From Loigolactobacillus rennini DSM 20253 (GTDB lineage: Bacteria; Bacillota; Bacilli; Lactobacillales; Lactobacillaceae): 64,000 nucleotides of DNA. Shown in pieces: positions 1 to 8,946 of this stretch. Within the stretch, counting starts at the first letter, position 1; each line of letters opens with the position of its first letter. Location: assembly GCF_001436505.1 (NCBI RefSeq), contig NZ_AYYI01000038.1:1-64000 (forward strand). Reading direction: 5' to 3'. The notes under the pieces were generated by a model. The model saw only the letters and a program-made list of their open reading frames with translations. It searched no databases and was not told the origin of the DNA. A program made the position numbers and the translations under genes.

Positions 1-123
1 ACCTTTATGGGTTTTTCTGTCCACTAATATGTTCAACTTAAATTTTACAATCTACCTTTTACAAAACAAAATTTTCAACATCAAAAAATAGCCTTAGACA
101 TACATTCTGATGTTTAAGACATA

Positions 124-164
124 ATAAAAAGCAACCAATGGCCGCTTTCGACCATTAATTGCTT
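124..164 (-). terminator. Intrinsic terminator after nifJ
   Basis: On the minus strand a 14-bp stem (130-143 with 151-164, including G-U pairs) with a short loop is followed by a run of T residues. It lies about 30 bp past the nifJ stop codon and probably ends the flavodoxin-nfnA-nfnB-nifJ transcript. Confidence 0.75.
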
Positions 165-195
165 TAAAGCTATTCATCATCATTAAATGATGAGC

Positions 196-3100
196 TTATT
201 TCTTTTTCATTGCCGCTAACCGTTGATAGTTTTCAGAACGTTTGCGCATGTCTTCTCTTGTTTTATCTAACATTTCCTCAACTTGTTCATCATTTTGTTT
301 AATGTTATGCAACGCAGAGAAACGTGTCTGTTTTTGTACGAATTCTGGAATCTTATCAAAGTCAGCTTTCTTGTAATCCAAGCGCATTGGATCCTTGCCT
401 TTAGCCGCACGGCGTGGATCGTAACGGTACAATTGCCAGTAACCAGCTTCAACCGCTTCTTTGGATTCTTGTAAGGTTAAGCGCATGCCGCCTCTTAAGC
501 CGTGGTTAATACATGGCGCATATCCAATTACAATTGATGGGCCTGGGTAGCTTTCAGCTTCTACAATTGCTTTTAATGCTTGATTTGGATCAGCTTCAGA
601 AGCAATTTGTGCAACGTAGACGTTACCATAAGTTGCTGCAATCATGCCTAAGTCTTTCTTGGCTGTCTTCTTACCACCAGCAGCAAACTGTGCGATCGCT
701 GAAGTTGGTGTTGCTTTAGACATTTGACCACCAGTATTGGCATAAAGTTCGTTATCCATAACTAGAATGTTAATATCTTCACCGCTAGCTAGAACATGAT
801 CAATGCCACCGAAGCCGATATCGTAAGCCCAGCCGTCACCACCGATAATCCATTGACTAATCTTAACAAAATAATTCTTTTGTTTAAGAATGTCTTGTAA
901 TAACGGTTCTTTTTCATTTAACAAGACAGAAGTTAATTTATCCGCACGCTTACGGGTATCCTTACCGTCATCCATGTGGTCTAACCAATCTGTCATTGCT
1001 GCTTGTGTTTCTTCAGAACCCAATTTTTCTGACAAAGCTTGCCGAACTAATTTAGCGACATGCTGGCGCTTAGTTTGATTAGCAATGTGCATCCCATAAC
1101 CAAATTCAGCGTTGTCTTCAAACAATGAGTTACTCCAAGCTGGCCCTTGACCCTGACTATTAACAGTGTAAGGCGTTGCTGGTGAAGAAGCACCGTAAAT
1201 TGAAGAGCACCCAGTGGTGTTAGCTAACATTAACCGATCACCATATAATTGCGTCACTAATTTAATGTATGGTGTTTCACCACAGCCTGCACAAGCACCA
1301 GAGAATTCCATTAATGGTTGCTCAAATTGAGAGCCTTTAACCGATTCCTTCTTAACTGGGTTGGCTTTTTGCCGTAATGTCATCGCAAATGCCCAATTGA
1401 CAGCTTGATCTTTTTGTTCTTCATAAGGCTTCATAACTAAAGCCTTACCTTTAGCTGGACAAGCTTCAACACACAAGCCGCAACCTGTACAATCTTCTAA
1501 TGAAACTTGAATCCGATACTTCTGGCCATCTGGTCCTTTCATATCACGAGTGATGTAGCCTTCAGGCGCATCTTCCATTTCATCTTCATCTGCTAAGAAC
1601 GGTCGGATGGCAGCATGTGGACAAACAAATGCACATTGATTACACATAATACAACGATCTGAAATCCACTCTGGTACTTGTAACGCAATCCCACGCTTTT
1701 CGTAAGCAGTTGTCCCCATTGGGATGGAACCGCCTAACATGCCATTATCAACTAAGTCTTTAACTGATAGATCGTCGCCTTCTTGCCGGTTCATCGGTTC
1801 TAAGATGTTGCTGACAAATGCTGGTACTTTTTTGTTTGTTTTTGGCTTTTCTTCTTCTAAATCAGCCCATTCAGCAGGAACTTCAACTTTATGCAATTCG
1901 TCAAAAGTAGCATCGATTGCTTCCCAGTTCTTTTCAACAATTGCATGTGATTTCTTACCGTAAGTCTTGTCAACTTCTTCTTTCAGTAACGGTACGAATT
2001 GCTCACGGTCCATAATGTCCGTCACTTCAAAGAAGGCTGTGGACATTGCAGTGTTGATCCGCCGACCTAAACCGCAACGTTGGGCAATTGCAACGGCATT
2101 AATTACATAGAAGTTAATGTGGTGTTTGCCTAAATAACGTTTTAATTTAAGTGGTAGAACTTCTTTAACCTTTTCTGGTCCCCAAATCGCATTGAGTAAG
2201 AAAGTACCGCCATCCCTTAAACCTTTAACTAAATCATACTTATGCAGATACGCCGCATTATGGCAGCCAACAAAGTCTGGTTGCTCAACATAATACGTTG
2301 AATCAATTGGTTCATGGCCAAAACGCAAATGCGAAACGGTTAAACCACCAGATTTTCTCGAATCATATGCGAAGTAGCCTTGTGCATATTGACCAGTGTT
2401 ATCACCAATGATCTTAATCGCTTGTTTGTTAGCACCAACTGTCCCATCTGAGCCAAAACCCCAGAATTTAGCTTGGAAAGTTGATGCTGGAGTTAAGTCT
2501 AAGATTTCACGTTTAGGTAAAGACAAATGTGTAACATCGTCCACAATTCCGATTGTGAAGCGTTGTTTCATTTGATCTACAGGTAATTGCAGTTCATCAT
2601 AAACAGATACAATCTGGTCTGGTGTAACGTCCTTAGAACCAATACCATAACGACCACCAATAACAATTGGTTGATTTTTATGCCGGTACAAGACACTTTG
2701 AACATCTAATAATAATGGTTCACCATCAGAACCTGGTTCTTTAGTCCGGTCCAAAACAGCAACACGTTTAACTGTGTCTGGTAATTTAGCTAAAACATCT
2801 TCTGCAGGGAATGGCCGGTACAAATGAATGTTCAAGTGACCCACTTTACGGCCTTGCTTGTTTAAGTAATTAACCGTTTGCCGAATTGTTGGGGAGACTG
2901 ATCCCATTGAAATGATGACTTCAGTGGCTTCTGGATCACCATAATAATTAGTTAAATCATAATTTGTTCCACGAATCGCATTGATTTGCTTCATGTATTT
3001 ACGAACGATTTCTGGCATCTTGTCGTAATACTGGTTAACTGTTTCACGAGATTGGAAATAGATGTCTGGGTTTTGAGCCGTCCCAGAAACATATGGATCA

Positions 3101-3729
3101 TTTGGATTCATTGCCCGTTTCCGGAAGTTTGCCAAAGCTTTCCAGTCCATCATCTTTTTCAGATCATCATAGTCAATCATTTCAATCCGTTGTAATTCAT
3201 GACTAGTCCGGAAGCCATCAAAGAAATTGATAAATGGCAAGCTGCCTTCAATACTTGCTAAATGTGCAACTGCCGATAAATCCATAACTTCTTGGACACC
3301 GCTTTCAGCCAACATGCAAAAACCTGTTTGCCGTGCAGCCATAACATCACTATGATCACCGAAAATGCTTAAAGCATTAGTTGCAACTGCCCGTGCTGCA
3401 ACGTGAAAGACGGTTGGTAATAGTTCACCAGCAATCTTATACATGTTCGGTATCATCAAAAGCAACCCTTGAGATGCTGTATAGGTCGAAGTTAACGCAC
3501 CTGTTTTTAGCGACCCATGAACTGTACCAGAAGCACCAGCTTCTGATTGCAATTCAATGACGTTAACTTTTTCGCCAAAAATATTCTTCTTACCTTGTTC
3601 AGCCCATTGATCAACAACTTCTGCCATCGGTGAACTTGGTGTGATGGGATAAATTGCTGCTATTTCAGTAAATGCATAGGAAATATACGCTGCTGCTGTA
3701 TTCCCATCCATTGTTTTCATGTGTTTCAT
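196..3729 (-). CDS. nifJ: Pyruvate:ferredoxin (flavodoxin) oxidoreductase
   Basis: Single-chain homodimeric PFOR of 1177 aa, the usual length for the family. It oxidises pyruvate with CoA to acetyl-CoA and CO2 and reduces ferredoxin or flavodoxin. The N-terminal pyruvate/TPP domain begins with a YPITPSSPMAE motif. Two ferredoxin-type [4Fe-4S] motifs lie near residues 690-705 (CIMCNQCAFVCP) and 745-757 (CTGCGLCVEACP). The proximal-cluster and TPP domain follows, with CAGCGE near 810 and a GDGWAYDIGFGG stretch further on. The start is supported by an AAAAGGATG site 8 nt upstream. It is the last gene after flavodoxin and nfnAB, so flavodoxin is the likely electron acceptor (inference). PFOR is uncommon in lactic acid bacteria, most of which use pyruvate dehydrogenase or pyruvate formate-lyase. 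Confidence 0.96.
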   Translation of the reverse strand: MKHMKTMDGNTAAAYISYAFTEIAAIYPITPSSPMAEVVDQWAEQGKKNIFGEKVNVIELQSEAGASGTVHGSLKTGALTSTYTASQGLLLMIPNMYKIAGELLPTVFHVAARAVATNALSIFGDHSDVMAARQTGFCMLAESGVQEVMDLSAVAHLASIEGSLPFINFFDGFRTSHELQRIEMIDYDDLKKMMDWKALANFRKRAMNPNDPYVSGTAQNPDIYFQSRETVNQYYDKMPEIVRKYMKQINAIRGTNYDLTNYYGDPEATEVIISMGSVSPTIRQTVNYLNKQGRKVGHLNIHLYRPFPAEDVLAKLPDTVKRVAVLDRTKEPGSDGEPLLLDVQSVLYRHKNQPIVIGGRYGIGSKDVTPDQIVSVYDELQLPVDQMKQRFTIGIVDDVTHLSLPKREILDLTPASTFQAKFWGFGSDGTVGANKQAIKIIGDNTGQYAQGYFAYDSRKSGGLTVSHLRFGHEPIDSTYYVEQPDFVGCHNAAYLHKYDLVKGLRDGGTFLLNAIWGPEKVKEVLPLKLKRYLGKHHINFYVINAVAIAQRCGLGRRINTAMSTAFFEVTDIMDREQFVPLLKEEVDKTYGKKSHAIVEKNWEAIDATFDELHKVEVPAEWADLEEEKPKTNKKVPAFVSNILEPMNRQEGDDLSVKDLVDNGMLGGSIPMGTTAYEKRGIALQVPEWISDRCIMCNQCAFVCPHAAIRPFLADEDEMEDAPEGYITRDMKGPDGQKYRIQVSLEDCTGCGLCVEACPAKGKALVMKPYEEQKDQAVNWAFAMTLRQKANPVKKESVKGSQFEQPLMEFSGACAGCGETPYIKLVTQLYGDRLMLANTTGCSSIYGASSPATPYTVNSQGQGPAWSNSLFEDNAEFGYGMHIANQTKRQHVAKLVRQALSEKLGSEETQAAMTDWLDHMDDGKDTRKRADKLTSVLLNEKEPLLQDILKQKNYFVKISQWIIGGDGWAYDIGFGGIDHVLASGEDINILVMDNELYANTGGQMSKATPTSAIAQFAAGGKKTAKKDLGMIAATYGNVYVAQIASEADPNQALKAIVEAESYPGPSIVIGYAPCINHGLRGGMRLTLQESKEAVEAGYWQLYRYDPRRAAKGKDPMRLDYKKADFDKIPEFVQKQTRFSALHNIKQNDEQVEEMLDKTREDMRKRSENYQRLAAMKKK

Positions 3730-3800
3730 GTTTTTCGCATCCTTTTCGGAAAATACAAACTTATATCATGTCAAACCCTAACTGTTTTCGTGTTAACCGC

Positions 3801-5210
3801 TTAAACGGTTGCCATCGAATGGTGGCTTTTAACGTACTGATCGATTTCTTTAGCCGCTATTTTGCCTGCACCCATTGCTAAAATAACGGTAGCTGCCCCA
3901 GTCACAATATCGCCACCGGCAAACACACCGGGAACGGATGTTGCACAAGTTTGCTCATCAGCATCAATATAGCCCCATTTATTTTTATTCAATTCTGGGA
4001 AAGTATCTAATAAGACTTTATTAGGTCCTTGACCAATTGCCTCAATGGCCGTATCTGCTTTAATTGTGAATTCACTACCAGGGATTGGTTCAGGACGACG
4101 TCTGCCAGAGTCATCTGGTTCCCCTAATTTCATTTTGATGCATTTAACGCCCTTTAAATTGCCATCCTCGTCAGATAAATATTCAACTGGATTAGTCAAC
4201 CAACTATATTGAATACCCTCTTGAACCGAATGCTGGTACTCCTCAACCCGCGCTGGCAATTCTTCACTTGAACGCCGGTAAATCACCGTTACCGTATCTG
4301 CACCTAAACGCCGCGCTGAACGGGCCGAATCCATCGCAACATTGCCACCACCAATTACAACAACGTGTTTAGATTGTTGTACTGGGGTATCATATTTAGG
4401 AAATTCATAGCCGTGCATTAAATTAATTCGTGTTAAGTACTCACTCGAAGAATAAACCCCATTTAAATTTGTTCCTGGAATGCCTAAGAAATTAGGTGTT
4501 CCGGCACCAACACCAATATAACAAGCATCAAAATCATGCATAATTTCGTCCATGGTGATGGTTTTGCCAACAACGGCATCTGTTTCTATTTTGACGCCTT
4601 GCTCAGTAATTTGTTCAATTTCTTTACGAACAATCCGTTTAGGTAATCTAAATTCTGGAATGCCATAAGTTAAAACACCGCCTGGTGCTTGTAATGCTTC
4701 ATAAATCGTCACATCGTAACCAATTTTAGCAAGATCACCAGCAACCGTTAGTCCTGAAGGTCCAGCACCGATAACAGCAACTTTACCCTTATCTTTAGGA
4801 ACATCAGTCACATCGGTTGGCTGATCTAATTCCCAATCAGCAACTAATCTCTCCAATTTACCAATTGCAACTGGTTCGAATTTTTTCGAACGGCCTAAAC
4901 GACACACCATTTCACACTGTTTTTCTTGCGGACAAACCCGACCACAAATCGCAGGCAAATTAGTGTAACGGCTCAATATTTTACTAGCTTCTGCCATATT
5001 GCCCAATTTTATTTGTCTGATAAAACCGGGGATATCAATCATGACTGGGCAATGTGTAATGCAAGGTGCGTCTTTACATTGTAAACAACGCGCGGCCTCT
5101 AATTGCCCTTCTTCCATGTTGTATCCTAATGCGACTTCTTTAAAATTATGCTGCCGGACTTCTGGTGCTTGCTCACGCATCGGCGTTTTATTAAAACTAC
5201 GTTTACCCAT
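3801..5210 (-). CDS. nfnB: NfnB-type large subunit of ferredoxin:NADP+ oxidoreductase (GltD family)
   Basis: The 469-aa protein has the GltD fold: an N-terminal double [4Fe-4S] domain (C42, C45, C50, C54 and C89, C93, C99, C103), an FAD-binding GAGPSGL motif and an NADPH-binding GGGNVAMDSAR motif. It could be called the glutamate synthase small subunit, but no glutamate synthase large subunit is nearby. It overlaps by 8 bp a gene of the NfnA/DHODH electron-transfer type. That pairing and its length match NfnB (NfnL) of the electron-bifurcating NADH-dependent ferredoxin:NADP+ oxidoreductase (family knowledge). The expected role is exchange of electrons between reduced flavodoxin/ferredoxin, NADH and NADP+. 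Bifurcation itself is inferred from homology. Confidence 0.85.
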   Translation of the reverse strand: MGKRSFNKTPMREQAPEVRQHNFKEVALGYNMEEGQLEAARCLQCKDAPCITHCPVMIDIPGFIRQIKLGNMAEASKILSRYTNLPAICGRVCPQEKQCEMVCRLGRSKKFEPVAIGKLERLVADWELDQPTDVTDVPKDKGKVAVIGAGPSGLTVAGDLAKIGYDVTIYEALQAPGGVLTYGIPEFRLPKRIVRKEIEQITEQGVKIETDAVVGKTITMDEIMHDFDACYIGVGAGTPNFLGIPGTNLNGVYSSSEYLTRINLMHGYEFPKYDTPVQQSKHVVVIGGGNVAMDSARSARRLGADTVTVIYRRSSEELPARVEEYQHSVQEGIQYSWLTNPVEYLSDEDGNLKGVKCIKMKLGEPDDSGRRRPEPIPGSEFTIKADTAIEAIGQGPNKVLLDTFPELNKNKWGYIDADEQTCATSVPGVFAGGDIVTGAATVILAMGAGKIAAKEIDQYVKSHHSMATV

Positions 5211-6042
5211 TTAACTGCACCTGCTTTTCTTGATAAGCTTGATAGGCTTCTTCTTCTTCAGGATGATATTGATGCATTCGCTGAATAAAGCCATCCCAAT
5301 CAACTTGGTCACCTAAAAATTCCGGTCCATCGACACAAGCAAATTTAATCTGATCATTTACCAAGACTCGACAGCAACCGCACATTCCCGTTCCATCAAT
5401 CATAATCGGATTTAGTGAAACATAAATCGGCACTTCGGCTTTGGTAGCGACATCTGTACAGTAACGCATCATAATCCCCGGACCAATTGCCCAGGCTTGA
5501 TTAATCTCTTCACGAGCAAAAACCGCTTTCATCGCATCGGTAACTAAACCTTTCTGACCCAATGACCCATCATCCGTCACTAAAATGAGTTCGTCAGAAT
5601 ACATAGCACATTCTTCACGCAAGATAACTAGGTCCTTTGTCTTAGCACCAAGAATTGTGATGACATGATTTCCAGCTTGTTTAAGACCTCTAATTACTGG
5701 ATATAATACCGCAATGCCAACGCCACCACCGACAACTAAAACGGTACCATAATTTTTGATCTCAGTTGGCTTACCTAATGGACCCACCACATCTTGCAGT
5801 TCATCACCAGCATTTAAATGCTTTAATTCTGCTGTTGATTTTCCGATAACCTGAAAAATGACACGTATTTGACCGCTGGCTTCATCTGTTTCACAAACAG
5901 TTAAAGGAATACGTTCACCGAATTGATCTACTTGCAGGATAACAAATTGCCCGGGTTGTGCTTTGGCCGCAACTCTAGGTGCTATAATCCAAAATTCGAT
6001 TTCCCTTTCCGAAAGCACGGTGCGTTCTGTGATTTTATACAT
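5203..6042 (-). CDS. nfnA: NfnA-type small subunit of ferredoxin:NADP+ oxidoreductase
   Basis: A 279-aa ferredoxin reductase-like protein. The N-terminal beta-barrel binds FAD, the middle binds NAD(H) (VVGGGVGIAVLYPV), and the C-terminal cysteine cluster GTGMCGCCRVLVN plus a later FACVDGPEF supplies a [2Fe-2S] site. It pairs with the downstream GltD-like gene as the small subunit of NfnAB. The same fold occurs in PyrK and sulfide dehydrogenase beta subunits, but no pyrD is adjacent. A GGGAGG site lies 7 nt before the start. The gene is 66 bp downstream of flavodoxin, with a strong hairpin between them. Confidence 0.85.
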   Translation of the reverse strand: MYKITERTVLSEREIEFWIIAPRVAAKAQPGQFVILQVDQFGERIPLTVCETDEASGQIRVIFQVIGKSTAELKHLNAGDELQDVVGPLGKPTEIKNYGTVLVVGGGVGIAVLYPVIRGLKQAGNHVITILGAKTKDLVILREECAMYSDELILVTDDGSLGQKGLVTDAMKAVFAREEINQAWAIGPGIMMRYCTDVATKAEVPIYVSLNPIMIDGTGMCGCCRVLVNDQIKFACVDGPEFLGDQVDWDGFIQRMHQYHPEEEEAYQAYQEKQVQLNG

Positions 6043-6073
6043 ATCGCTACCTCCCTATGCCATTGCAACACAG

Positions 6074-6103
6074 AATTAAACGCTCATTTCTGAGCGTTTA
6101 ATT
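6074..6103 (-). terminator. Hairpin between flavodoxin and nfnA
   Basis: A perfect 13-bp stem with a 4-nt loop fills the 66-bp gap between the flavodoxin stop and nfnA. In the minus direction the following T-tract is short (TTTAATTCT), so it may be a leaky terminator or a stability element giving more flavodoxin than NfnAB. Seen directly; the role is inferred. Confidence 0.55.
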
Positions 6104-6108
6104 TTGTT

Positions 6109-6561
6109 TTAGCCCTGTGCTGCTGCGACTAATTCCTTGGCAAACCTCTGCAATTTCTTAGCATCATCATCGTCTGCTTCATTTTCAATTTTAACTGTAT
6201 CACTGCCTTTTTTAGCACCGGTCTCTTTGAAAGCTGCTTCAAATTTATCCGCAGCAAAGCAGAAATAGTCTGGGTACAATTCACTATCACCAGTCCCCGC
6301 AACACCAAAGACTTTGCCAGATAAGTCTTCATCTTCTAAATCATCATGAAAGTCTTCAAAATCAAATGGCAATTCACCATCATCGTAAGTGTAAGTTGCA
6401 ACAACACAAATATCAGCATCTTCAAAGAAATCACTATCAACGTCGTCCGCTTCTTCGCGATCAACTTCCAAACCTTGATCTTCAAATGCTTTTTCGAGAA
6501 TTTCAGAAATTCCCTCAGTATTTCCTGTCATTGTTGCATAAACGATTTTTGCTAAAGCCAT
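6109..6561 (-). CDS. fld: Flavodoxin (short-chain)
   Basis: A 150-aa acidic flavodoxin. The FMN phosphate loop is at the N-terminus (YATMTGNTEG), followed by the YTYDDGELPFDFEDF and GTGDSELYPDYFC segments that contact the isoalloxazine ring. An ATG 18 nt upstream is in frame, but it overlaps the AAAGGATG ribosome binding site. The ATG at 6561 is therefore preferred. It probably carries electrons from NifJ to NfnAB and possibly to the purine reductase YgfK (inference from neighbourhood). It has its own promoter with an overlapping cre site, so it should be repressed on preferred sugars. Confidence 0.93.
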   Translation of the reverse strand: MALAKIVYATMTGNTEGISEILEKAFEDQGLEVDREEADDVDSDFFEDADICVVATYTYDDGELPFDFEDFHDDLEDEDLSGKVFGVAGTGDSELYPDYFCFAADKFEAAFKETGAKKGSDTVKIENEADDDDAKKLQRFAKELVAAAQG

Positions 6562-6659
6562 ATAAATCATCCTTTCCAAATTAATCTAAATATTGACATC
6601 AAAACCTAATGATTAGAACAAAAAACTAAAAACTCAACCGAATATGAAATTCGGAATAT

Positions 6660-6673
6660 GGACAACGCTTACA
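6660..6673 (-). promoter_or_regulatory. cre (CcpA) site at the flavodoxin promoter
   Basis: The minus strand reads TGTAAGCGTTGTCC, matching 13 of 14 positions of the consensus TGWAANCGNTNWCA. It lies a few bases downstream of the -10 box, a typical position for CcpA repression. Confidence 0.6.
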
Positions 6674-6678
6674 ATTAC

Positions 6679-6706
6679 AATATAGCACATCCTGACGAAA
6701 ACACAA
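6679..6706 (-). promoter_or_regulatory. Sigma-A promoter of flavodoxin-nfnAB-nifJ
   Basis: A -35 box TTGTGT, a 16-bp spacer and a -10 box TATATT preceded by an extended TGC. The transcribed leader is roughly 110 nt and holds a small hairpin (CCGAAT/ATTCGG arms). Confidence 0.65.
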
Positions 6707-6737
6707 TGTTTTTTAGAAAGCATTAATTTTTTTGTTG

Positions 6738-6771
6738 AATAATAAAAGACTGAATCAAATTTGATCCAGCC
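6738..6771 (-). terminator. Intrinsic terminator after yqeB
   Basis: A 24-nt inverted repeat (6748-6771, about 10 bp of stem with G-U pairs) followed on the minus strand by TTTTATTATT. It closes the xanthine dehydrogenase/cofactor operon before the flavodoxin promoter. Confidence 0.7.
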
Positions 6772-6794
6772 TCTAGACAGCAACGACAGTGCGG

Positions 6795-7610
6795 CTAAAA
6801 TAAATGATATCGGTGCCCTAGCATCAGAGCAGCCTCTAAGACACCTCCGCCAATTGCACGTGCTTTATCTGAAATACAATAACAATTAATGTTCGCACGC
6901 GGATCAACGTCAGCTATTTTTAATCCTTTTTTAACCATCGCACCTTCAGCAATTAAGCCACGCAAAGTTCCCGTCAGAGGTGACAAAACTCGTGTTTGAT
7001 CAATTGTGAATAAAGCTTCCCCTTTAAGAACCTGGTCACCGATTTGATGAATGTATTGGACTTTACCGCTTGCAGGTGCATGAATGACACGTTCAAAACT
7101 TTTACCAGCAATAACTCCGGGTATCCCTGTGTTGGCTAATGGTTCGCCGTCAAAGATTAACCGAGCTAAATTGTGGCCCCGCATTGTTTCCACAATAGCA
7201 TTAACATCTTGCGGTGCACGAAAACCTGGTCCCAAAGCGATCGTAATCGGTGCCATGCTCCGTTTTGTCCCAATATTTTTCTTTGCTAAAATTGCATCGA
7301 CCAAAATTTGAGGATTAAATTTGCTAATTAATTCACAATCTGGATCAATTATAACAGGAATTTGATTATTTTCCCATACTTTTTCCAAATTTTTTTCAGT
7401 TGTTAAAACCGCTGTCATATCCTCAACTGTCGCTTGTCCATCCAATACAGCGCTACCCAATGAAACCGTTCGCCTAATCATTAGCGGTACGCTTGTTTCA
7501 ATAATCACAACCCTAAATCCGGCGTGCACCAATTTTTGTACTGTACCAGTTGCTAAATCACCACCACCGCGTACTGCAACCACTGTATCTTCAATTGCTC
7601 GTTTTGCCAT
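6795..7610 (-). CDS. yqeB: YqeB, selenium-dependent molybdenum hydroxylase accessory protein
   Basis: A 271-aa protein beginning MAKRAIEDTVVAVRGGGDLATG, with the glycine-rich VRGGGDLATG segment typical of YqeB. Family knowledge links YqeB to maturation of selenium-dependent molybdenum hydroxylases; its exact reaction is not established. A longer reading exists upstream (to 7652), but a GGAGTGG site sits 7 nt before the ATG at 7610. The gene overlaps yqeC by 20 bp and is the last gene of the xdh-mocA-yqeC-yqeB set. Confidence 0.85.
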   Translation of the reverse strand: MAKRAIEDTVVAVRGGGDLATGTVQKLVHAGFRVVIIETSVPLMIRRTVSLGSAVLDGQATVEDMTAVLTTEKNLEKVWENNQIPVIIDPDCELISKFNPQILVDAILAKKNIGTKRSMAPITIALGPGFRAPQDVNAIVETMRGHNLARLIFDGEPLANTGIPGVIAGKSFERVIHAPASGKVQYIHQIGDQVLKGEALFTIDQTRVLSPLTGTLRGLIAEGAMVKKGLKIADVDPRANINCYCISDKARAIGGGVLEAALMLGHRYHLF

Positions 7611-8322
7611 ATTTTTTCCACTCCTGCTGTTCCTTAAAATTTCCACCGACAATTAATGACAAATCGGCGCGGCATTGGGCTGGCAAAGCAGCAACAACTT
7701 GCTGCGCCCAAGCTTTAGTTTGTGGTGAAGCCACTCGATTTAAAAGTAGTATTTTACGGCCCCGTGCGCCTTTAAATAGCCCTTGTGGGTGACTGATAAC
7801 TCTAGCTAAAACTGTTGGGTTAATGACTTGGCCCAAATAAAAATCGCCTAGTGCTAGAAAAATGTCTAAACGGTGAACTAAGCTGGCATTAATTTTCTGT
7901 CCACAAATATTAAGCGGCAGTATACCAATTGTTATCGTTGTGTCCGAAATAACAACGGGTTCAAAATCCGCCCATGCTTTTAATGGTTTTCTCTTCGCAC
8001 CATCTGCTTCAATTAAAATCTTATCATAATTAATTAACTGTTTTTTTAATAAAGCAAGGTTAGGTGCAGATAATTTACCATTGACATTTGGAATTCCCCA
8101 TAACGTCACACCATTAGCGGCCGATGTTGATGCTGTGTTTGTTAAAATTGCTGATTGATACAGATCCTGTGTTGGTGGGAAAATTTTAGTTGTCGTTGTC
8201 ATTAAAATTTTTTGTTTGTGGTAGATTTGGGCTAGTGCATTGAGTAAAGTTGTTTTACCGCCGCTACCCACGATTGAAACGACTTCATGTTGTTTAAGTG
8301 CTAATAAATCTACTAATGCCAT
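7591..8322 (-). CDS. yqeC: YqeC, putative selenium-dependent hydroxylase accessory protein
   Basis: A P-loop protein of about 243 aa with a Walker A motif IVGSGGKTTLLNAL near the N-terminus. YqeC co-occurs with YqeB and the Se-dependent xanthine dehydrogenase in anaerobic Firmicutes and is thought to act in insertion or activation of the labile selenium cofactor (family knowledge; biochemistry uncertain). The ATG at 8322 follows a G-rich GAGGGGGG site; an in-frame TTG two codons upstream lies inside that site. It sits 20 bp downstream of the mocA-like gene. Confidence 0.8.
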   Translation of the reverse strand: MALVDLLALKQHEVVSIVGSGGKTTLLNALAQIYHKQKILMTTTTKIFPPTQDLYQSAILTNTASTSAANGVTLWGIPNVNGKLSAPNLALLKKQLINYDKILIEADGAKRKPLKAWADFEPVVISDTTITIGILPLNICGQKINASLVHRLDIFLALGDFYLGQVINPTVLARVISHPQGLFKGARGRKILLLNRVASPQTKAWAQQVVAALPAQCRADLSLIVGGNFKEQQEWKKYGKTSN

Positions 8323-8342
8323 GCCCAACCCCCCTCACTTAA

Positions 8343-8915
8343 TTATTTTAAAGCAAATTGACAATAGGCTGCCCAATTATCAATATCTTGTAACTGATTA
8401 TAATCGACAACTTCAATTGGTCGCCAAGCTTCAGGGTGTCTTTGTTTAACCAGTCGGCCGCCCTGTTTGCCCGTCACTTGCATTAATTCAGAAAAGAATT
8501 GACTGCCAAAACATACCGGTGCGCGTGCTTGGCCTTGAAAACTAGGAAAAACGATTCTATCCGGTGCAGCAAGCTGCTGCATTTGCTTTAATAGCTTGAC
8601 ACTAAGTTTAGGTTGATCAATTGGTAAATAAAGACAGCTATCACTAGTTACAGACTGAGTACCTAAACGCACACTGACGCTTTGGCCCAAATAACTGGTT
8701 GAGTTTAAAATGACTTCGACAGAAGAAGGCAGATCACAATTTTGGTAATCTTCTGGCTTAATCACCAAAATAATCTGATTAAACGCAGCTTGATGCACTA
8801 AATCCAATGTGTGCATTAAAAAGGTGCGCCCATGATATTGCAAAAAAAGTTTATTATGACCCATGCGCCGAGAGTAACCGCTGGCCATAATGACAACACT
8901 TGTCTTTGCAAACAT
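8343..8915 (-). CDS. mocA: MocA/MobA-like molybdenum cofactor nucleotidyltransferase
   Basis: A 190-aa NTP-transferase-fold protein. The N-terminal nucleotide-binding motif is VVIMASGYSRRMGHNKLFL (LxAG.S.RMG.NK variant), and an acidic metal-binding region LPIDQPKLS follows. The family transfers CMP (MocA) or GMP (MobA) to molybdopterin. Xanthine dehydrogenase-type enzymes usually carry the cytosine dinucleotide form, so MocA activity is the better guess. It is sandwiched between xdh and yqeC, and a GAGGTGGG site supports the start. Confidence 0.82.
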   Translation of the reverse strand: MFAKTSVVIMASGYSRRMGHNKLFLQYHGRTFLMHTLDLVHQAAFNQIILVIKPEDYQNCDLPSSVEVILNSTSYLGQSVSVRLGTQSVTSDSCLYLPIDQPKLSVKLLKQMQQLAAPDRIVFPSFQGQARAPVCFGSQFFSELMQVTGKQGGRLVKQRHPEAWRPIEVVDYNQLQDIDNWAAYCQFALK

Positions 8916-8946
8916 AAGCCCACCTCGATATTACCTAATTAAATGC

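Noticed and set aside
3790-3805. cre-like sequence between nfnB and nifJ
   Set aside because: Only about 11 of 14 positions match, and it overlaps the nfnB stop with no clear promoter.
3801-5210. Annotation as glutamate synthase small subunit
   Set aside because: No large subunit is present, and the overlap with an NfnA-type gene fits NfnB better.
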